Shown: piece by piece, positions 18,822 through 28,035 of the stretch
How the letters are laid out: each line of letters opens with the position of its first letter
Numbering within the stretch: the stretch's first letter is position 1
Position numbers and translations under genes: made by a program
The notes under the pieces: model-generated
The model's input: the letters and a program-made list of their open reading frames with translations, nothing else
Database searches by the model: none
What the model was told of the DNA's origin: nothing
Assembly (NCBI RefSeq): GCF_021391675.1
Contig: NZ_CP090095.1
Location: forward strand, 2,671,501-2,735,500
DNA length: 64,000 nucleotides
Source: Neorhizobium galegae
Lineage (GTDB): Bacteria; Pseudomonadota; Alphaproteobacteria; Rhizobiales; Rhizobiaceae
Reading direction: 5' to 3'

Positions 18822-20003
18822 TCACCGTCTGACGACGAACTCGAACACTTCTTCCTTCGGCTCGACGCCGAGACCGGCACCGGTCGGCACCACATAGATG
18901 CCCTCGCCCGAAGCCATGTCGCCCTTCGTATAGGTGAGGTTCCGGTCGAAGATCGAGTGCTGGTATTCATGATAGGGCACGTTCTGCAGCGCCGACGACG
19001 CCTGCAGGCTCGCTGCCATGAAAATGCCGACACTGATCGAGGCATGCGGCATGATATTCATGTGGAAGGCCTGCGCCATCTGACCGATGCGGATGAATTC
19101 CGTAATGCCCGTATGCCCCATTTCCGGCTGCACTATGCTCATCGCCCGTTTTTCGAACCGCGGCCGGTATTCGTAGATGGTGCGCAGCTCCTCGCCGAGC
19201 GCCAGCGGCACACCGATGCCGGCCGCCACCCGCGCTTGGCCCTCGAGGTTTTCCGGCTGCACCGGCGCCTCGGCAAAATAGAGATTGTAGGGTTCCAACC
19301 GCCGGATGATGCGGATCGCCTCGCCCGCCTCGAACTTCCAGTGCAGGTCGACCATCAGGTCGATATCCGGGCCAACGGCCTCACGCAGAGCCGCCATCTC
19401 CTTGACGATATCCTCCTCGGACACCACCGCCGCGAACTTGATGCCCTTGTAACCCCTGCCGACCCAATGGACGGCCAGATCGCAACGCTCCTTCAGCGTC
19501 GCTTTCGGCAGGCCGGAGACATAGGCGCGGATCGTATCGTGCCGCCGCCCGCCGAGCAGCGTCGAGACCGGCACCCCGAGGTTCTTGCCGGTCAAATCCC
19601 AAAGCCCGATATCGACGCCGGCCAGCGCGTCGAGATAATAGCCGCCGAAGAAACCGCGCACCCGCATCAGGTCGTAGAGGTCCTCGTGGATGACCGCCGC
19701 ATCGCCCGGATCGCGGCCGATGATGACCGGGCCGAGCACGTCGTCGATGATCGCCTTGGTCGCCTCCGGCGCGACGATCCCATAACACTCGCCCCAGCCG
19801 ACCTTGCCGCTCTCGCCGGTGACCTTGATCAGCAGTGTCATGTCGGTCGAGGGATAGATGGTGCGGTTGCCCTTGCGGATCAGGTAACCGCGCGCGTTGA
19901 TCGCCTCACCTTCCTTCAAGGGCCCGAGATAGGGCACTTCGCGGGGGATGGAGATGATGAAGGTCTCGACCGAGACGATCGCATCGACGACATTTTTCGG
20001 CAT
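18822..20003 (-). CDS. Mandelate racemase/muconate lactonizing enzyme family sugar-acid dehydratase (393 aa)
   Basis: Enolase-superfamily enzyme, last gene of the IclR-locus operon. Catalytic Lys region GYKGIKF (K186/K189), metal ligands D219 (MVDLHW), E245 (FAEAPVQPE) and E271 (LGEELRT), and His base H320 in IMPHAS: a mandelate-racemase-type arrangement that normally dehydrates aldonates or aldarates. Substrate unknown; the neighbouring SDR, lactonase and 2-keto-3-deoxy-acid enzymes make an aldonate dehydratase most likely. It lies 10 bases after the DHDPS-like gene. A second, different enolase-superfamily dehydratase is encoded at 28036-29199 in the same locus. Confidence 0.88.
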   Translation of the reverse strand: MPKNVVDAIVSVETFIISIPREVPYLGPLKEGEAINARGYLIRKGNRTIYPSTDMTLLIKVTGESGKVGWGECYGIVAPEATKAIIDDVLGPVIIGRDPGDAAVIHEDLYDLMRVRGFFGGYYLDALAGVDIGLWDLTGKNLGVPVSTLLGGRRHDTIRAYVSGLPKATLKERCDLAVHWVGRGYKGIKFAAVVSEEDIVKEMAALREAVGPDIDLMVDLHWKFEAGEAIRIIRRLEPYNLYFAEAPVQPENLEGQARVAAGIGVPLALGEELRTIYEYRPRFEKRAMSIVQPEMGHTGITEFIRIGQMAQAFHMNIMPHASISVGIFMAASLQASSALQNVPYHEYQHSIFDRNLTYTKGDMASGEGIYVVPTGAGLGVEPKEEVFEFVVRR

Positions 20004-20013
20004 GGGTTTCGGC

Positions 20014-20925
20014 TCAGTTCGGCTTGTGGTTGGTATAAGGCAGATCAGCCTCTGCCAGAAGCAGCGCCAGTTCCTTGCGGTCGCCCTCGTCGAATTTCGG
20101 TCCCTTGCCGCGCACGAAGGTGTTTTTAATGACGCCGCGGCGGCGCAGCACTTCCTTGGTCATGTGCATGCGAAAAATCGCCTGGAAGTTCAGGAGCGGC
20201 AGCGAAACGTTGTAGAGTTTTCGCGTGGTCGCGACATCGCCCTTCTGCCAGGCATGGATCATCTGCGCATGAATATCGGCAAGCTCGGCGGCCGGCATCG
20301 TGCCTGCAGCACCGCGCGCCAGTTCGTCGGTGATGTAGCGCCCGCCGGCACCGCCGAAGATCGCGTCCAGCGAACCGTTGGCCGCCGCCTTGATTCGGGT
20401 CAAGTGCTGGCCGCAGGGCGCGGTCTCTTCCTTGACGTATCGGATCTCCGGCACGGCATTGGCGACAGCCGCGACCTCCTCCGGCGTCAGCCCGGCGCCA
20501 ATCGGCTTCGGCTGGTTCTGCAGCATGATCGGCACGCCGGCATTGGCCGCCACCTCCCTGAAATAGGCGGTCTGCGCAGCGATGTCGTTCCCGAGCGAAA
20601 GCGGCGCCATCACCATGGCCGCCCCTGCCCCGATCTCGGCCGCCTGCGCCACATGTTTCGCCGCAGCCTTCGGATCCGGATCGCTGGCACCGATGATGAT
20701 CGGGATGCGCCCGCCGATGCGTTCGGCCAGCAATTCCACCTGCCGCTTGCGCTCTTGCAGGCTCAGCGTATCCACCTCGCTTGCGACGCCCGGATAAACG
20801 ACGCCATCCACTTGGCTCTCCAGCGCGAAGTCGATGATCGAGAGGAAATCCGCCTCGTCGATCGACCCGTCATCGCGGAACGGCGTGGGGAGGACGGGAA
20901 AGGCTCCGGCTAGGATCTTGCTCAT
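20014..20925 (-). CDS. DHDPS/NAL-family lyase or dehydratase lacking the canonical Tyr
   Basis: 303-aa class I aldolase-family barrel. The Schiff-base Lys is in IRYVKEE (K165). At the position where most family members have YN(V)PG with the proton-relay Tyr, this protein reads MLQNQPKP, so Tyr is replaced by Gln136. The loop GVASEVDTLS stands where TT/GE-type substrate loops lie. It could be a 2-keto-3-deoxyaldonate aldolase (pyruvate-releasing) or a dehydratase for such acids; the changed residue argues for caution. ATG at 20925 overlaps the permease stop (ATGA), preferred to an upstream reading that runs into the permease gene. Confidence 0.85.
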   Translation of the reverse strand: MSKILAGAFPVLPTPFRDDGSIDEADFLSIIDFALESQVDGVVYPGVASEVDTLSLQERKRQVELLAERIGGRIPIIIGASDPDPKAAAKHVAQAAEIGAGAAMVMAPLSLGNDIAAQTAYFREVAANAGVPIMLQNQPKPIGAGLTPEEVAAVANAVPEIRYVKEETAPCGQHLTRIKAAANGSLDAIFGGAGGRYITDELARGAAGTMPAAELADIHAQMIHAWQKGDVATTRKLYNVSLPLLNFQAIFRMHMTKEVLRRRGVIKNTFVRGKGPKFDEGDRKELALLLAEADLPYTNHKPN

Positions 20926-21758
20926 TTGACTGCTCCGGCGGTGACGCCCTGAATGAAATAACGTTGGAGGAACATGAAGGCCACGACGATGGGTGCGGAT
21001 GCGATCAGCGATGCCGCCATGGCGCCGCCCCAGTCTGAATTGACCTCGTTGAGATAAGTGAGAAGCAGGCCCGGCCCGATCGTGCGCTTCTCGTCGGAGA
21101 CAATCAGCGTCATCGAATAGAGAAGGTCGTTCCAGGACCACATGAAGGAATAGAGGAACACCGTGACGATCGGCGGGATCGAGATCGGGATGACGATCGT
21201 GTGGAAGATCCTGAGATCGCTTGCCCCATCCGCCCGCGCCGCGTCGATCAGCTCGTCCGGCACCTGGGTAAAGTAGCTGTAGAGCATGTAGGTCGAGACC
21301 GGCAGCGCAAAGACGATGTAGCTCAAGATCAGCCCGAGCCGCGTGTCGAGCAGGTTCAGCTCGCTCATCAGCGGATAGATCGAGATCAGCAGCAGGCCGA
21401 ACGGAAACATCTGCGCCGACAGCATGAACAGCATCACCGGCTGGCGGCCGAAATAGCGGTATTTCGCGAAGCTGAAGCCGGCATAGAGCGCCAGCAGCGT
21501 AACCAGCGCGGCGCTGCAGGTCGAGGTGATCAGGCTGTTCATCAGGTACATCGGCAGCTTGCCGGCAGTCAGCGCCCGGATGAAATGTTCGAGGCTCGGC
21601 ATCGTCGGGAACGGCGTCGGCACGACCCGGTAGAGCTCGGCATTGGCCTTCAAGGACGAAATCACCAGCCAGTAGAGCGGGAAGAACAGGAAGAAGCCGA
21701 TCACCGCAAGCGCCGCGAAGAAGACGATCTTGGCCTGTCGGGAGGAAAGGTCGAACAT
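20922..21758 (-). CDS. Sugar ABC transporter permease (MalG-like) of the IclR locus
   Basis: 278 aa, six helices. N-terminal FFPLYWLVISSLK is typical of MalG-type subunits, and the EAA loop at about 171-195 reads IDAARADGASDLRIFHTIVI. Starts one base after the MalF-like stop and ends in a four-base overlap with the DHDPS-like gene, so import and catabolic genes are translationally linked. Confidence 0.92.
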   Translation of the reverse strand: MFDLSSRQAKIVFFAALAVIGFFLFFPLYWLVISSLKANAELYRVVPTPFPTMPSLEHFIRALTAGKLPMYLMNSLITSTCSAALVTLLALYAGFSFAKYRYFGRQPVMLFMLSAQMFPFGLLLISIYPLMSELNLLDTRLGLILSYIVFALPVSTYMLYSYFTQVPDELIDAARADGASDLRIFHTIVIPISIPPIVTVFLYSFMWSWNDLLYSMTLIVSDEKRTIGPGLLLTYLNEVNSDWGGAMAASLIASAPIVVAFMFLQRYFIQGVTAGAVK

Positions 21759-21759
21759 G

Positions 21760-22692
21760 TCAGTTTCCTTTCACCAGCATGCGCAGATAGAGGAATGCGG
21801 GCGGCAGGAGTGCCGCGACCCACAGCACGCCGACGGCGGAGGCAAAGCCGATATCCCACTGCTCGAAGGCGCGGCGATAGACCTCGACGGAGAGCACCGT
21901 CGTCGCCCGCACCGGCCCGCCGCCGGTCAGCGCATAGATCGTGTCGAACTGCTGCAGATTGCCGATCACGCCGAGAACCACGACGATCATCAGGACCGGG
22001 CGCAGGTGCGGCAGGATATGGTCGCGCAGCACCGCCCAGTTGCCGGCGCCGTCGACGCGGGCGGCATCGATCTGCTCCTTGTCGAGGTTCTGCAGGCCGG
22101 CGAGGAAGAAGGACATGAAAAGCGGGATGGACAGCCAGACCTTGGTCAGCACCACGGCGAGCATGGCGCCTTCAGGCGTCGAAAGCCAGGCCTGCGGATA
22201 GTCGATCAGGCCCAGTTCCATCAGGAAGGCGTTCAGCACGCCGTAGCGGGAATTGAAGATCCAGCCCCAGATGAAGGCGCTGACCGTCGACGGCAGCACC
22301 CAGGGCAGCAGCGACAGCGAGCGCAACACAGCGCGGCCAGCAAACGGCTGGTTCATGATCAACGCCCAGCCGAGACCGGCGACCAGCGTCCCGGTCGTCG
22401 TCAGCGCCACATAGATGGCGGTCGTCCAGAACGCCGCCCAGACATCCGGATCGGATGCGATCTTCACAAAATTCTCGAAGCCGATGAAGCGCGGCTCCAT
22501 CATCTCGACGGTGTATTCGAACAGCGACAGACCGAGGGCTGACAGGAACGGATAGAGGATGACCGCGGCAAAGGCGATCGCAGCCGGCAGCAGCAGAAGA
22601 AGCCCGATGCGGTTCTGCCCGGCTTTCAGGCCGCCCCGGTTCGCATGCGGCGAGACCGGATAGGCTCCGACATTGTTTTCGATCACGGCCAT
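21760..22692 (-). CDS. Sugar ABC transporter permease (MalF-like) of the IclR locus
   Basis: 310-aa permease from ATG at 22692, with a 30-residue cytoplasmic lead then LLLLLPAAIAFAAVILYPF and six helices. The EAA loop is IDAARVDGAGNWAVLRDHIL. The frame stays open upstream to 22848, but that stretch translates the RIME-like repeat (HPPLPLQGISPARGE) and is not coding. Partner of the MalG-like gene one base downstream. The ATPase of this importer is encoded at the other end of the operon. Confidence 0.9.
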   Translation of the reverse strand: MAVIENNVGAYPVSPHANRGGLKAGQNRIGLLLLLPAAIAFAAVILYPFLSALGLSLFEYTVEMMEPRFIGFENFVKIASDPDVWAAFWTTAIYVALTTTGTLVAGLGWALIMNQPFAGRAVLRSLSLLPWVLPSTVSAFIWGWIFNSRYGVLNAFLMELGLIDYPQAWLSTPEGAMLAVVLTKVWLSIPLFMSFFLAGLQNLDKEQIDAARVDGAGNWAVLRDHILPHLRPVLMIVVVLGVIGNLQQFDTIYALTGGGPVRATTVLSVEVYRRAFEQWDIGFASAVGVLWVAALLPPAFLYLRMLVKGN

Positions 22693-22740
22693 GAGGTCAT
22701 TTCCCGTTGATACATATGCCGCGCCGGTGCGGCATACTCC

Positions 22741-22870
22741 GATCTCCCCCCTTGCGGGGGAGATGCCCTGTAAGGGCAGAGGGGGGTGGCTCAACACACT
22801 CCCCGCTGCATTTGCGGCACCATCCCCCTCTGTCACCTCCGGTGACATCTCCCCCGCAAGGGGGGGAGAA
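22741..22870. repeat. RIME-like palindromic mosaic element
   Basis: About 130 bp with outer arms CTCCCCCCTTGCGGGGGAGA near 22744-22763 and a matching inverted copy at about 22849-22868. Inner parts (GGCAGAGGGGGGTGG near 22775-22789 against CATCCCCCTCTGTC at 22831-22844) are also complementary. Composition and arrangement match the Rhizobium-specific intergenic mosaic element type. It sits between the binding-protein gene and the MalF-like gene, where its transcript would fold into a long hairpin. Confidence 0.85.
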
Positions 22871-22883
22871 GGGTCGGGGCCAA

Positions 22884-24155
22884 CTACTCAGATTTCTTGG
22901 CCTTCTCCATGCTGGTCGTCAGCCGGGCCTGCATGGACTTGATGGCCTCATCGGCAGACTTCTGGCCGAGCAATGCACCCTGCACTTCCTCGCCGATGAT
23001 GTTGGTGAGGTCGGCAGCATTCGACCAGATGCCGACTTCGTTGCGGCGGGCGTCACCCGTCGCCGCCGACCAGTTCTTGAGGTAAGCGTCCTCGGCAACC
23101 GCCGCGCGGGCGGACTTGGTGACCGGCAGCGCGCTCATCTTCAACGGAAGGTCCGTCTGCACCTTGTCCGAAATGATGTAGGTCAGGAACTTGTCGGCCG
23201 GATCGTCTGCCTTAGCCTTGCCGCCGACGGCGAACTGCACGAGCAGATGCCCCCACTGGACGGAAACAGGCTTGTCCCCGGCCTTCAGCACGGGCGTCGG
23301 CATCGGCAGCACGTTGGCGTCGAAGGCTTGGCCTTTGCCGGAGAAATCACGCAGGAAGGTCCGGGTTTGCGGCGCGTCGAGATAGAAGGCTGAAGCGCCC
23401 TGCGCCAGCAGGCGGCGCGAGTCCGGACGATCGATTTCCGGAGCCGCCAACCGGTCCTTCATCAGGCCGACCATGAAGGTGAGCGCATCGCGGCTCTTCT
23501 GACTGTCGACGACGACCTTGCCGGCATCATCGATGATCCGGCCGCCATGCACCCAGTTCCAGACCATGAAGTCGATGAGGATCGAGCCGTTGTTCTTCGT
23601 CGCCATGGAGTACGGCACCGAGTTGGGTACCTTGTCGCGCACCGCGACCAGGGCTTTCTTGAAGTCGTCGACGGTCTTCGGAGCGTCATTGATGCCGGCC
23701 TTGGCGAGAACTTCCTTGTTGGCCACCATGCCGATCGAACCGGACAGAAGCGGCAGTGCAAGCTGCTTGCCGTTGATATTGCCCATGGCGAGCGCATCCG
23801 GCGCGAAAGCCGCTTCCAGCTTGTCCTTGCCATAGACCGTGTTCAGGTCGACGAGACTATCGAGGCTCGCGAAGGTCGGCAGCCAGCGTTCGGAAAGCTG
23901 GGCGATATCGGGCAGGGTCTTCGACCGGGCGCGCAAAAAGATGTTCTTCTGCATGTCGCCCCAGGCGAAGCCGAGCGGCTCGACCGTCAGCTTCTCGGCC
24001 TTCTGAAAATTATCCAGGACGCCCTGGACGATCGCCTTGTTGGCCTCCTCCGCGTAAGTGAAGCTCATGAAGCTGAGATCGGCTGCCTTGGCGGCACCCG
24101 AGCCGAGCGCAAGCGCGACGGCGGCGGTGCCGATCAGTCTGGTAAAGGTATTCAT
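22884..24155 (-). CDS. Extracellular solute-binding protein, family 1, of the IclR locus
   Basis: 423-aa periplasmic sugar-binding protein with a signal peptide cleaved after AKA (about residue 24). Family 1 features: NFQKAEKLTVEPLGF near the N-terminus, ARSKTLPDIAQLSERW, and a late KADDPADKFLTYIIS block. Very likely delivers the sugar oxidised by the SDR encoded next to it. The RIME-like repeat follows its stop codon directly. Confidence 0.9.
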   Translation of the reverse strand: MNTFTRLIGTAAVALALGSGAAKAADLSFMSFTYAEEANKAIVQGVLDNFQKAEKLTVEPLGFAWGDMQKNIFLRARSKTLPDIAQLSERWLPTFASLDSLVDLNTVYGKDKLEAAFAPDALAMGNINGKQLALPLLSGSIGMVANKEVLAKAGINDAPKTVDDFKKALVAVRDKVPNSVPYSMATKNNGSILIDFMVWNWVHGGRIIDDAGKVVVDSQKSRDALTFMVGLMKDRLAAPEIDRPDSRRLLAQGASAFYLDAPQTRTFLRDFSGKGQAFDANVLPMPTPVLKAGDKPVSVQWGHLLVQFAVGGKAKADDPADKFLTYIISDKVQTDLPLKMSALPVTKSARAAVAEDAYLKNWSAATGDARRNEVGIWSNAADLTNIIGEEVQGALLGQKSADEAIKSMQARLTTSMEKAKKSE

Positions 24156-24241
24156 CAGATCCTCCCGAAACGATGATGATGGAACTCTGTTTCAACTCGA
24201 AAAAGATCAAGCGGCGAGCGCCGGTGTCCGCCTGGTCCCCC

Positions 24242-25048
24242 TTAGACGACGCCTCCATCGACGATGAATGTCTGTGACGTGATGAGGCGGGAATCATCCG
24301 CCGCCAGAAACAGCGCCATGCGGGCGATATCGGGCGGCAGCAGATGCTCCTTGAGGCACTGGACCTCGAGGTATTCGGAAAACTTGCCCTGGTAGACGCG
24401 CTTGGCGCGCTCCACCTGGCGTTCGGTCAGCACCCAGCCGGGCGCGATCGAATTGACGCGGATATTGCGTGTCCCGAGTTCCCGGGCGAGCGACTTGGTC
24501 ATGCCCATGACCGCGGATTTCGCGGTCGTATAGAAGATCAGGCCCGCAGCACCGCGCATCCAGGAGATCGAGCCCATGTTGATGACCGACCCGCCGCCAG
24601 ATTCCGCCATTTCCGGCATGACGGCCTGAACCGCGAAGAACTGGTGGCGCAGATTGGTCTGGAACCGCTCGTCCCAGTATTCCGGCGTCACCTCCTCGAT
24701 CGGCATGCGATCGTCATTGCCGGCATTGTTGACGAGCACCCGGATAGGGCCGATCTCGGATCGCAGTGCCTCGATTCCTTCCTTCAGGGCGTCGATGTCG
24801 CGCACGTCCGAGGTACCATAGAACGGCTTGTTGCCGGTCTTTCGCGCGACTACCTCGGCCGTCTCGTCAGCGACATCGGCATTAAGGTCGAGGAACCCGA
24901 CTTTGCAGCCCTGGGCGCAAAAATGCTCGACCAGCGAGGCGCCGATACCCGAACCGCCGCCGGTGATCAGCACGCCCCTGCCCTTGAGGCTGGGGTATTT
25001 CGCGGCCTCCACCTGAACCTTTGCGGTGAGTTCCGGATGGATGGTCAT
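24242..25048 (-). CDS. SDR-family sugar dehydrogenase
   Basis: 268-aa classical short-chain dehydrogenase. Cofactor motif TGGGSGIG (29-36), acidic D54 after the second strand (favours NAD+), NNAG (107-110), catalytic Ser160/162 in GSISW, Y173 and K177 (YTTAK), and a C-terminal IVDGGVV. In comparable loci such enzymes oxidise an aldose at C1 to the lactone (galactose, arabinose or fucose dehydrogenases), which fits the lactonase fused to the regulator and the aldonate dehydratases. It starts in a four-base overlap with the ATPase gene. The exact sugar is not deducible. Confidence 0.88.
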   Translation of the reverse strand: MTIHPELTAKVQVEAAKYPSLKGRGVLITGGGSGIGASLVEHFCAQGCKVGFLDLNADVADETAEVVARKTGNKPFYGTSDVRDIDALKEGIEALRSEIGPIRVLVNNAGNDDRMPIEEVTPEYWDERFQTNLRHQFFAVQAVMPEMAESGGGSVINMGSISWMRGAAGLIFYTTAKSAVMGMTKSLARELGTRNIRVNSIAPGWVLTERQVERAKRVYQGKFSEYLEVQCLKEHLLPPDIARMALFLAADDSRLITSQTFIVDGGVV

Positions 25049-26139
25049 GCAGCCTCCAGGGCAACTGGACGCGCCGAAGCCAATGACAGGCCATCGGCGG
25101 AAAAGACGTGGATCATGGCCGGATCGACATGAACGCCGATCGGTTCCCCGCGCTTGACGGCCCGGTCGCCGGAAAGCCGCACGACGACCATCTCCTCGGA
25201 GCCTTCGAGCGCCACATAGGCATAGGTGTCGCTGCCGAGATGTTCGGTCATGGTGACGGTCCCAGCGAGCGAATCCGGGGCGCCACGGCTCACCAGCTCC
25301 ACATGCTCCGGCCGGATGCCAATTTCGACAGGGGTCGAAGACAGGTCACGCGGCAGACGCACGTCTCCGCCCGGAACGGCAAAGACGCCTTCGCCTCTCC
25401 TCGCGCCGAGTTTCAGGAAGTTCATGCGCGGCGACCCGATGAAGCCCGCGACGAAGCGGTTGACCGGCTTGTTGTAGAGGTCGAGCGGCGAGCCGATCTG
25501 CTCCACCCGACCGGAATTCAGCACCACGATCTTGTCGGCCAGCGTCATCGCCTCGATCTGGTCGTGAGTGACGTAGACCATGGTCGTGCCAAGCGTATCC
25601 TTCATCCGGGCGATCTCGATGCGCATCTCGACGCGCAGCGAGGCGTCGAGGTTGGAAAGCGGCTCGTCGAACAGGAAGATCCGCGGTTCGCGCACGATGG
25701 CGCGGCCGATCGCGACGCGCTGGCGCTGGCCTCCCGAGAGCTGGCGGGGCTTGCGCTCCAGATAGGTATCGATGCGGAGTTTCTTGGCGGCCTGGGTGAC
25801 GCGGCTGTTGATTTCCGACTTGGGCGTGCCGGCAAGACGAAGCGCATAACCCATGTTCTCGGCAACCGTCATATGCGGATAGAGCGCATAGGATTGGAAG
25901 ACCATGGCAATGCCGCGCTTGGCCGGCGGCACGTCGTTCACCAGTTCGCCGTCGATCGCCATCTGGCCGGACGTGATCTCGTCGAGGCCGCAGATGAGCC
26001 GCAGGAGCGTCGATTTTCCGCAGCCCGATGGCCCGACGAAGGCGACGAATTCGCCGTCCTCGACCGTCAGGTCGATGCCCTTCAGAACTTCGGCCGAGCC
26101 GAAGGATTTGCGGATGCCTTGAAGTTCAAGCTTGGCCAT
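25045..26139 (-). CDS. Sugar ABC transporter ATP-binding protein (MalK/UgpC type) of the IclR locus
   Basis: 364 aa. Walker [10 protein letters not shown] (36-44), Q-loop [10 protein letters not shown], signature LSGGQ (134-138), Walker B IFLFDEP, switch His in YVTHD, then a TOBE regulatory domain with [11 protein letters not shown]. It is encoded apart from its permeases, ahead of the SDR and binding protein, and 42 bases after the IclR-SMP-30 fusion gene, so the whole set reads as one operon. Confidence 0.92.
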   Translation of the reverse strand: MAKLELQGIRKSFGSAEVLKGIDLTVEDGEFVAFVGPSGCGKSTLLRLICGLDEITSGQMAIDGELVNDVPPAKRGIAMVFQSYALYPHMTVAENMGYALRLAGTPKSEINSRVTQAAKKLRIDTYLERKPRQLSGGQRQRVAIGRAIVREPRIFLFDEPLSNLDASLRVEMRIEIARMKDTLGTTMVYVTHDQIEAMTLADKIVVLNSGRVEQIGSPLDLYNKPVNRFVAGFIGSPRMNFLKLGARRGEGVFAVPGGDVRLPRDLSSTPVEIGIRPEHVELVSRGAPDSLAGTVTMTEHLGSDTYAYVALEGSEEMVVVRLSGDRAVKRGEPIGVHVDPAMIHVFSADGLSLASARPVALEAA

Positions 26140-26181
26140 TTCTTCCTCATAAGAGCTCCTCCCGGAAGCTCCTCCAAAATC

Positions 26182-27906
26182 TCAGCCCGCGAACATCTGG
26201 GCTGCTTGCCCCTTGATGCCGGTATCGATGGAAAACACGCTGCCGGAGAGCGGCGCTTCGGAAAGCTGCGCTGCCGACAGCCGGATGCGGGCGGACGTCA
26301 CGAACAGGGTCTGCATGTCGGGACCGCCGAAGACGCAGCTTGTCGGGCGCGGTATCGGCAGGTTGATCACCCGCTCCACCTTGCCCTGCGGATCGTAGCG
26401 GGTAACACACCAGCCGTCCCAATGGGCGACCCAGACGAAACCTTCCGCATCGACCGTCATACCGTCCGGCTTGCCTTCGGACTCCGGCACCGTGATAAAG
26501 GTCCGGCGATTGGCGACTTCGCCGCTTTCGATATCGAAATCATAGGCATAGACCGTCTGCCGGTTTGTATCGGTAAAGTAGAAGGTGCGGTCATCCGGGC
26601 TCCAGCCAAGACCGTTCGAGACGTGGAAACCGCGATCCATCTCCCGCGACCGCCCGTCCGGGTCGATCCTCCAGAGCCGCCCCTGGTCCGGCGTCGTGTC
26701 GATCGCAAGCGTACCGGCCCAGAGCCTGCCGCGACGATCGCATTTGCCATCGTTGAAGCGATTGCCGGGGCGGTCGGATTCAGGCCGCGAGATCGTCGTG
26801 ATATCGCCGGTTGCAAGATCGATACCGCGGATCTCGCCATGCATAGCGGCGACAAAGCCGCCGCGCGAGCGAGGGATGACAAAACCGATCAGTTCCGGCA
26901 CCTGCATGGACGTATAGGTGCCCTTCACCGGATCGCCGGTATGCACGGCAGGCGCCAGGATATCGACGAAATAGAGCTTCTTGTGCTCCGGCGACCAGTG
27001 CGGGCCCTCGCCGAGAAACGTGCTTGCCGGAATGACACAGCGCACGTCGGCGCGATCGGGGCCGAGAGGACGCGGCTTGACCGCAAGCGACATGGGAAAC
27101 TCTCCAAAATTGCCGGATGTGCGGCGCGCCGCCTCGATGACGTCGCGGCCAAAGGCGTGCAGCCTGTCGACCGGCAGGCGGAAGGACGGGCCGATGATGC
27201 CGATCGCGCCAATCGGTTCGCCGCGATGGTTGAGAACCGGTGCGGCGACCGAAGAAATGCCGATATGCTGCTCGTCGACCGAGATGGCATAACCGCGCGC
27301 CTTGGTGAGATCGAGCTGGCGGCTGAGCTCTTCGGCGTTGACGATCGTGTTCGGGGTCAGCCGTTCCAGTTCGATGCCGTCGAGCAGCGCGCGGCGCTTT
27401 TCGAGCGACAGATGCGCCAGGATCGCCTTGCCGAGCCCGCTCGCATGCGGCGCGGCACGCGAACCGACGCCGTTGTTGAGCCGCAGCGGCTGCGGCACCT
27501 CCCGCTGGTCTATGTAGAGAATGCTGTCGCCATCGAGCACGCCAAGACGTATCGCCTCGCCGGTCAAGTCGCGAAGGCGCGCCAGTTCCGGCTCCGCCGC
27601 ACCGCGCAGGTCAAAATTGTCCCAGACCTTGTGGGCCCATTGAAACAGCCGCGGCGCAAGGCGGTAGACCTGGTCGCGGGTATCGAAATGTAGGAGCCGC
27701 TCATCCACCAGCGCCTGCAGCAGGCGGTGCAGCGTGCCCTTCGGCAATTGCGTCTGGTCGAGCAGTTCGGTGAAGCGCAGGCCGCGGGCTTCTGCCGCCA
27801 CGGCATCGACGATCTGGATCCCGCGCGTCAGCGCCTGGACGCCCGGCACGCCGCCCGTATCGTTGGCGACATCCTTCTCGATCGCTTCCAATTGTACCTT
27901 GGCCAT
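26182..27906 (-). CDS. IclR-family regulator fused in frame to SMP-30/gluconolactonase domain
   Basis: One uninterrupted 574-codon frame. Residues about 22-85 are the IclR winged HTH (FTELLDQTQLPKGTLHRLLQ), about 100-265 the IclR effector domain (SGLGKAILAHL, ISSVAAPVLNHRGEPIGAIG). Residue 272 begins a complete SMP-30/regucalcin propeller with the metal ligands E300 (LGEGPHW), N385 (RFNDGKCD), N431 (HVSNGLGWSP) and D481 (GKPDGMTVD). Each part is the normal length of the free-standing protein. SMP-30 enzymes hydrolyse aldonolactones, so the regulator carries an enzyme for a pathway intermediate. ATG at 27093 with GGAGAG 7 bases before it could also give the 303-aa lactonase alone. A sequencing frameshift is unlikely, since no stop exists in the linker frame. 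Confidence 0.85.
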   Translation of the reverse strand: MAKVQLEAIEKDVANDTGGVPGVQALTRGIQIVDAVAAEARGLRFTELLDQTQLPKGTLHRLLQALVDERLLHFDTRDQVYRLAPRLFQWAHKVWDNFDLRGAAEPELARLRDLTGEAIRLGVLDGDSILYIDQREVPQPLRLNNGVGSRAAPHASGLGKAILAHLSLEKRRALLDGIELERLTPNTIVNAEELSRQLDLTKARGYAISVDEQHIGISSVAAPVLNHRGEPIGAIGIIGPSFRLPVDRLHAFGRDVIEAARRTSGNFGEFPMSLAVKPRPLGPDRADVRCVIPASTFLGEGPHWSPEHKKLYFVDILAPAVHTGDPVKGTYTSMQVPELIGFVIPRSRGGFVAAMHGEIRGIDLATGDITTISRPESDRPGNRFNDGKCDRRGRLWAGTLAIDTTPDQGRLWRIDPDGRSREMDRGFHVSNGLGWSPDDRTFYFTDTNRQTVYAYDFDIESGEVANRRTFITVPESEGKPDGMTVDAEGFVWVAHWDGWCVTRYDPQGKVERVINLPIPRPTSCVFGGPDMQTLFVTSARIRLSAAQLSEAPLSGSVFSIDTGIKGQAAQMFAG

Positions 27907-27980
27907 GCCCTCTCCCTGGACGACGATTTCTGGTGCCGCTCCCACAGCATGCCGCCTCGCTCTTGCCAAGAGAGTTATCT

Positions 27981-27995
27981 TGGAACTAAGTTCCA
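27981..27995. promoter_or_regulatory. IclR-type operator in the divergent interval
   Basis: TGGAACTAAGTTCCA is a perfect inverted repeat (6-bp arms, 3-base centre) and agrees with the IclR-family consensus TGGAAATNATTTCCA. It lies 75 bases before the fusion gene and 41 before the divergent enolase-family gene, so one site can control both operons. Confidence 0.75.
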
Positions 27996-28035
27996 TGTCA
28001 ACAGCGAAACTGAAGCGGCAAGGAAGTTGCCGTCC

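Noticed and set aside
22693..22848. N-terminal extension of the MalF-like permease to 362 aa
   Set aside because: It would translate the RIME-like repeat; ATG at 22692 gives a normal family length.
22741..22870. Possible insertion sequence or CRISPR-like repeat
   Set aside because: No transposase, no spacers; one nested palindrome only, which fits a RIME-type mosaic element.
25108..27693. 861-codon open frame on the + strand
   Set aside because: Opposite the ATPase and IclR-SMP-30 genes; low-complexity composition typical of shadows.
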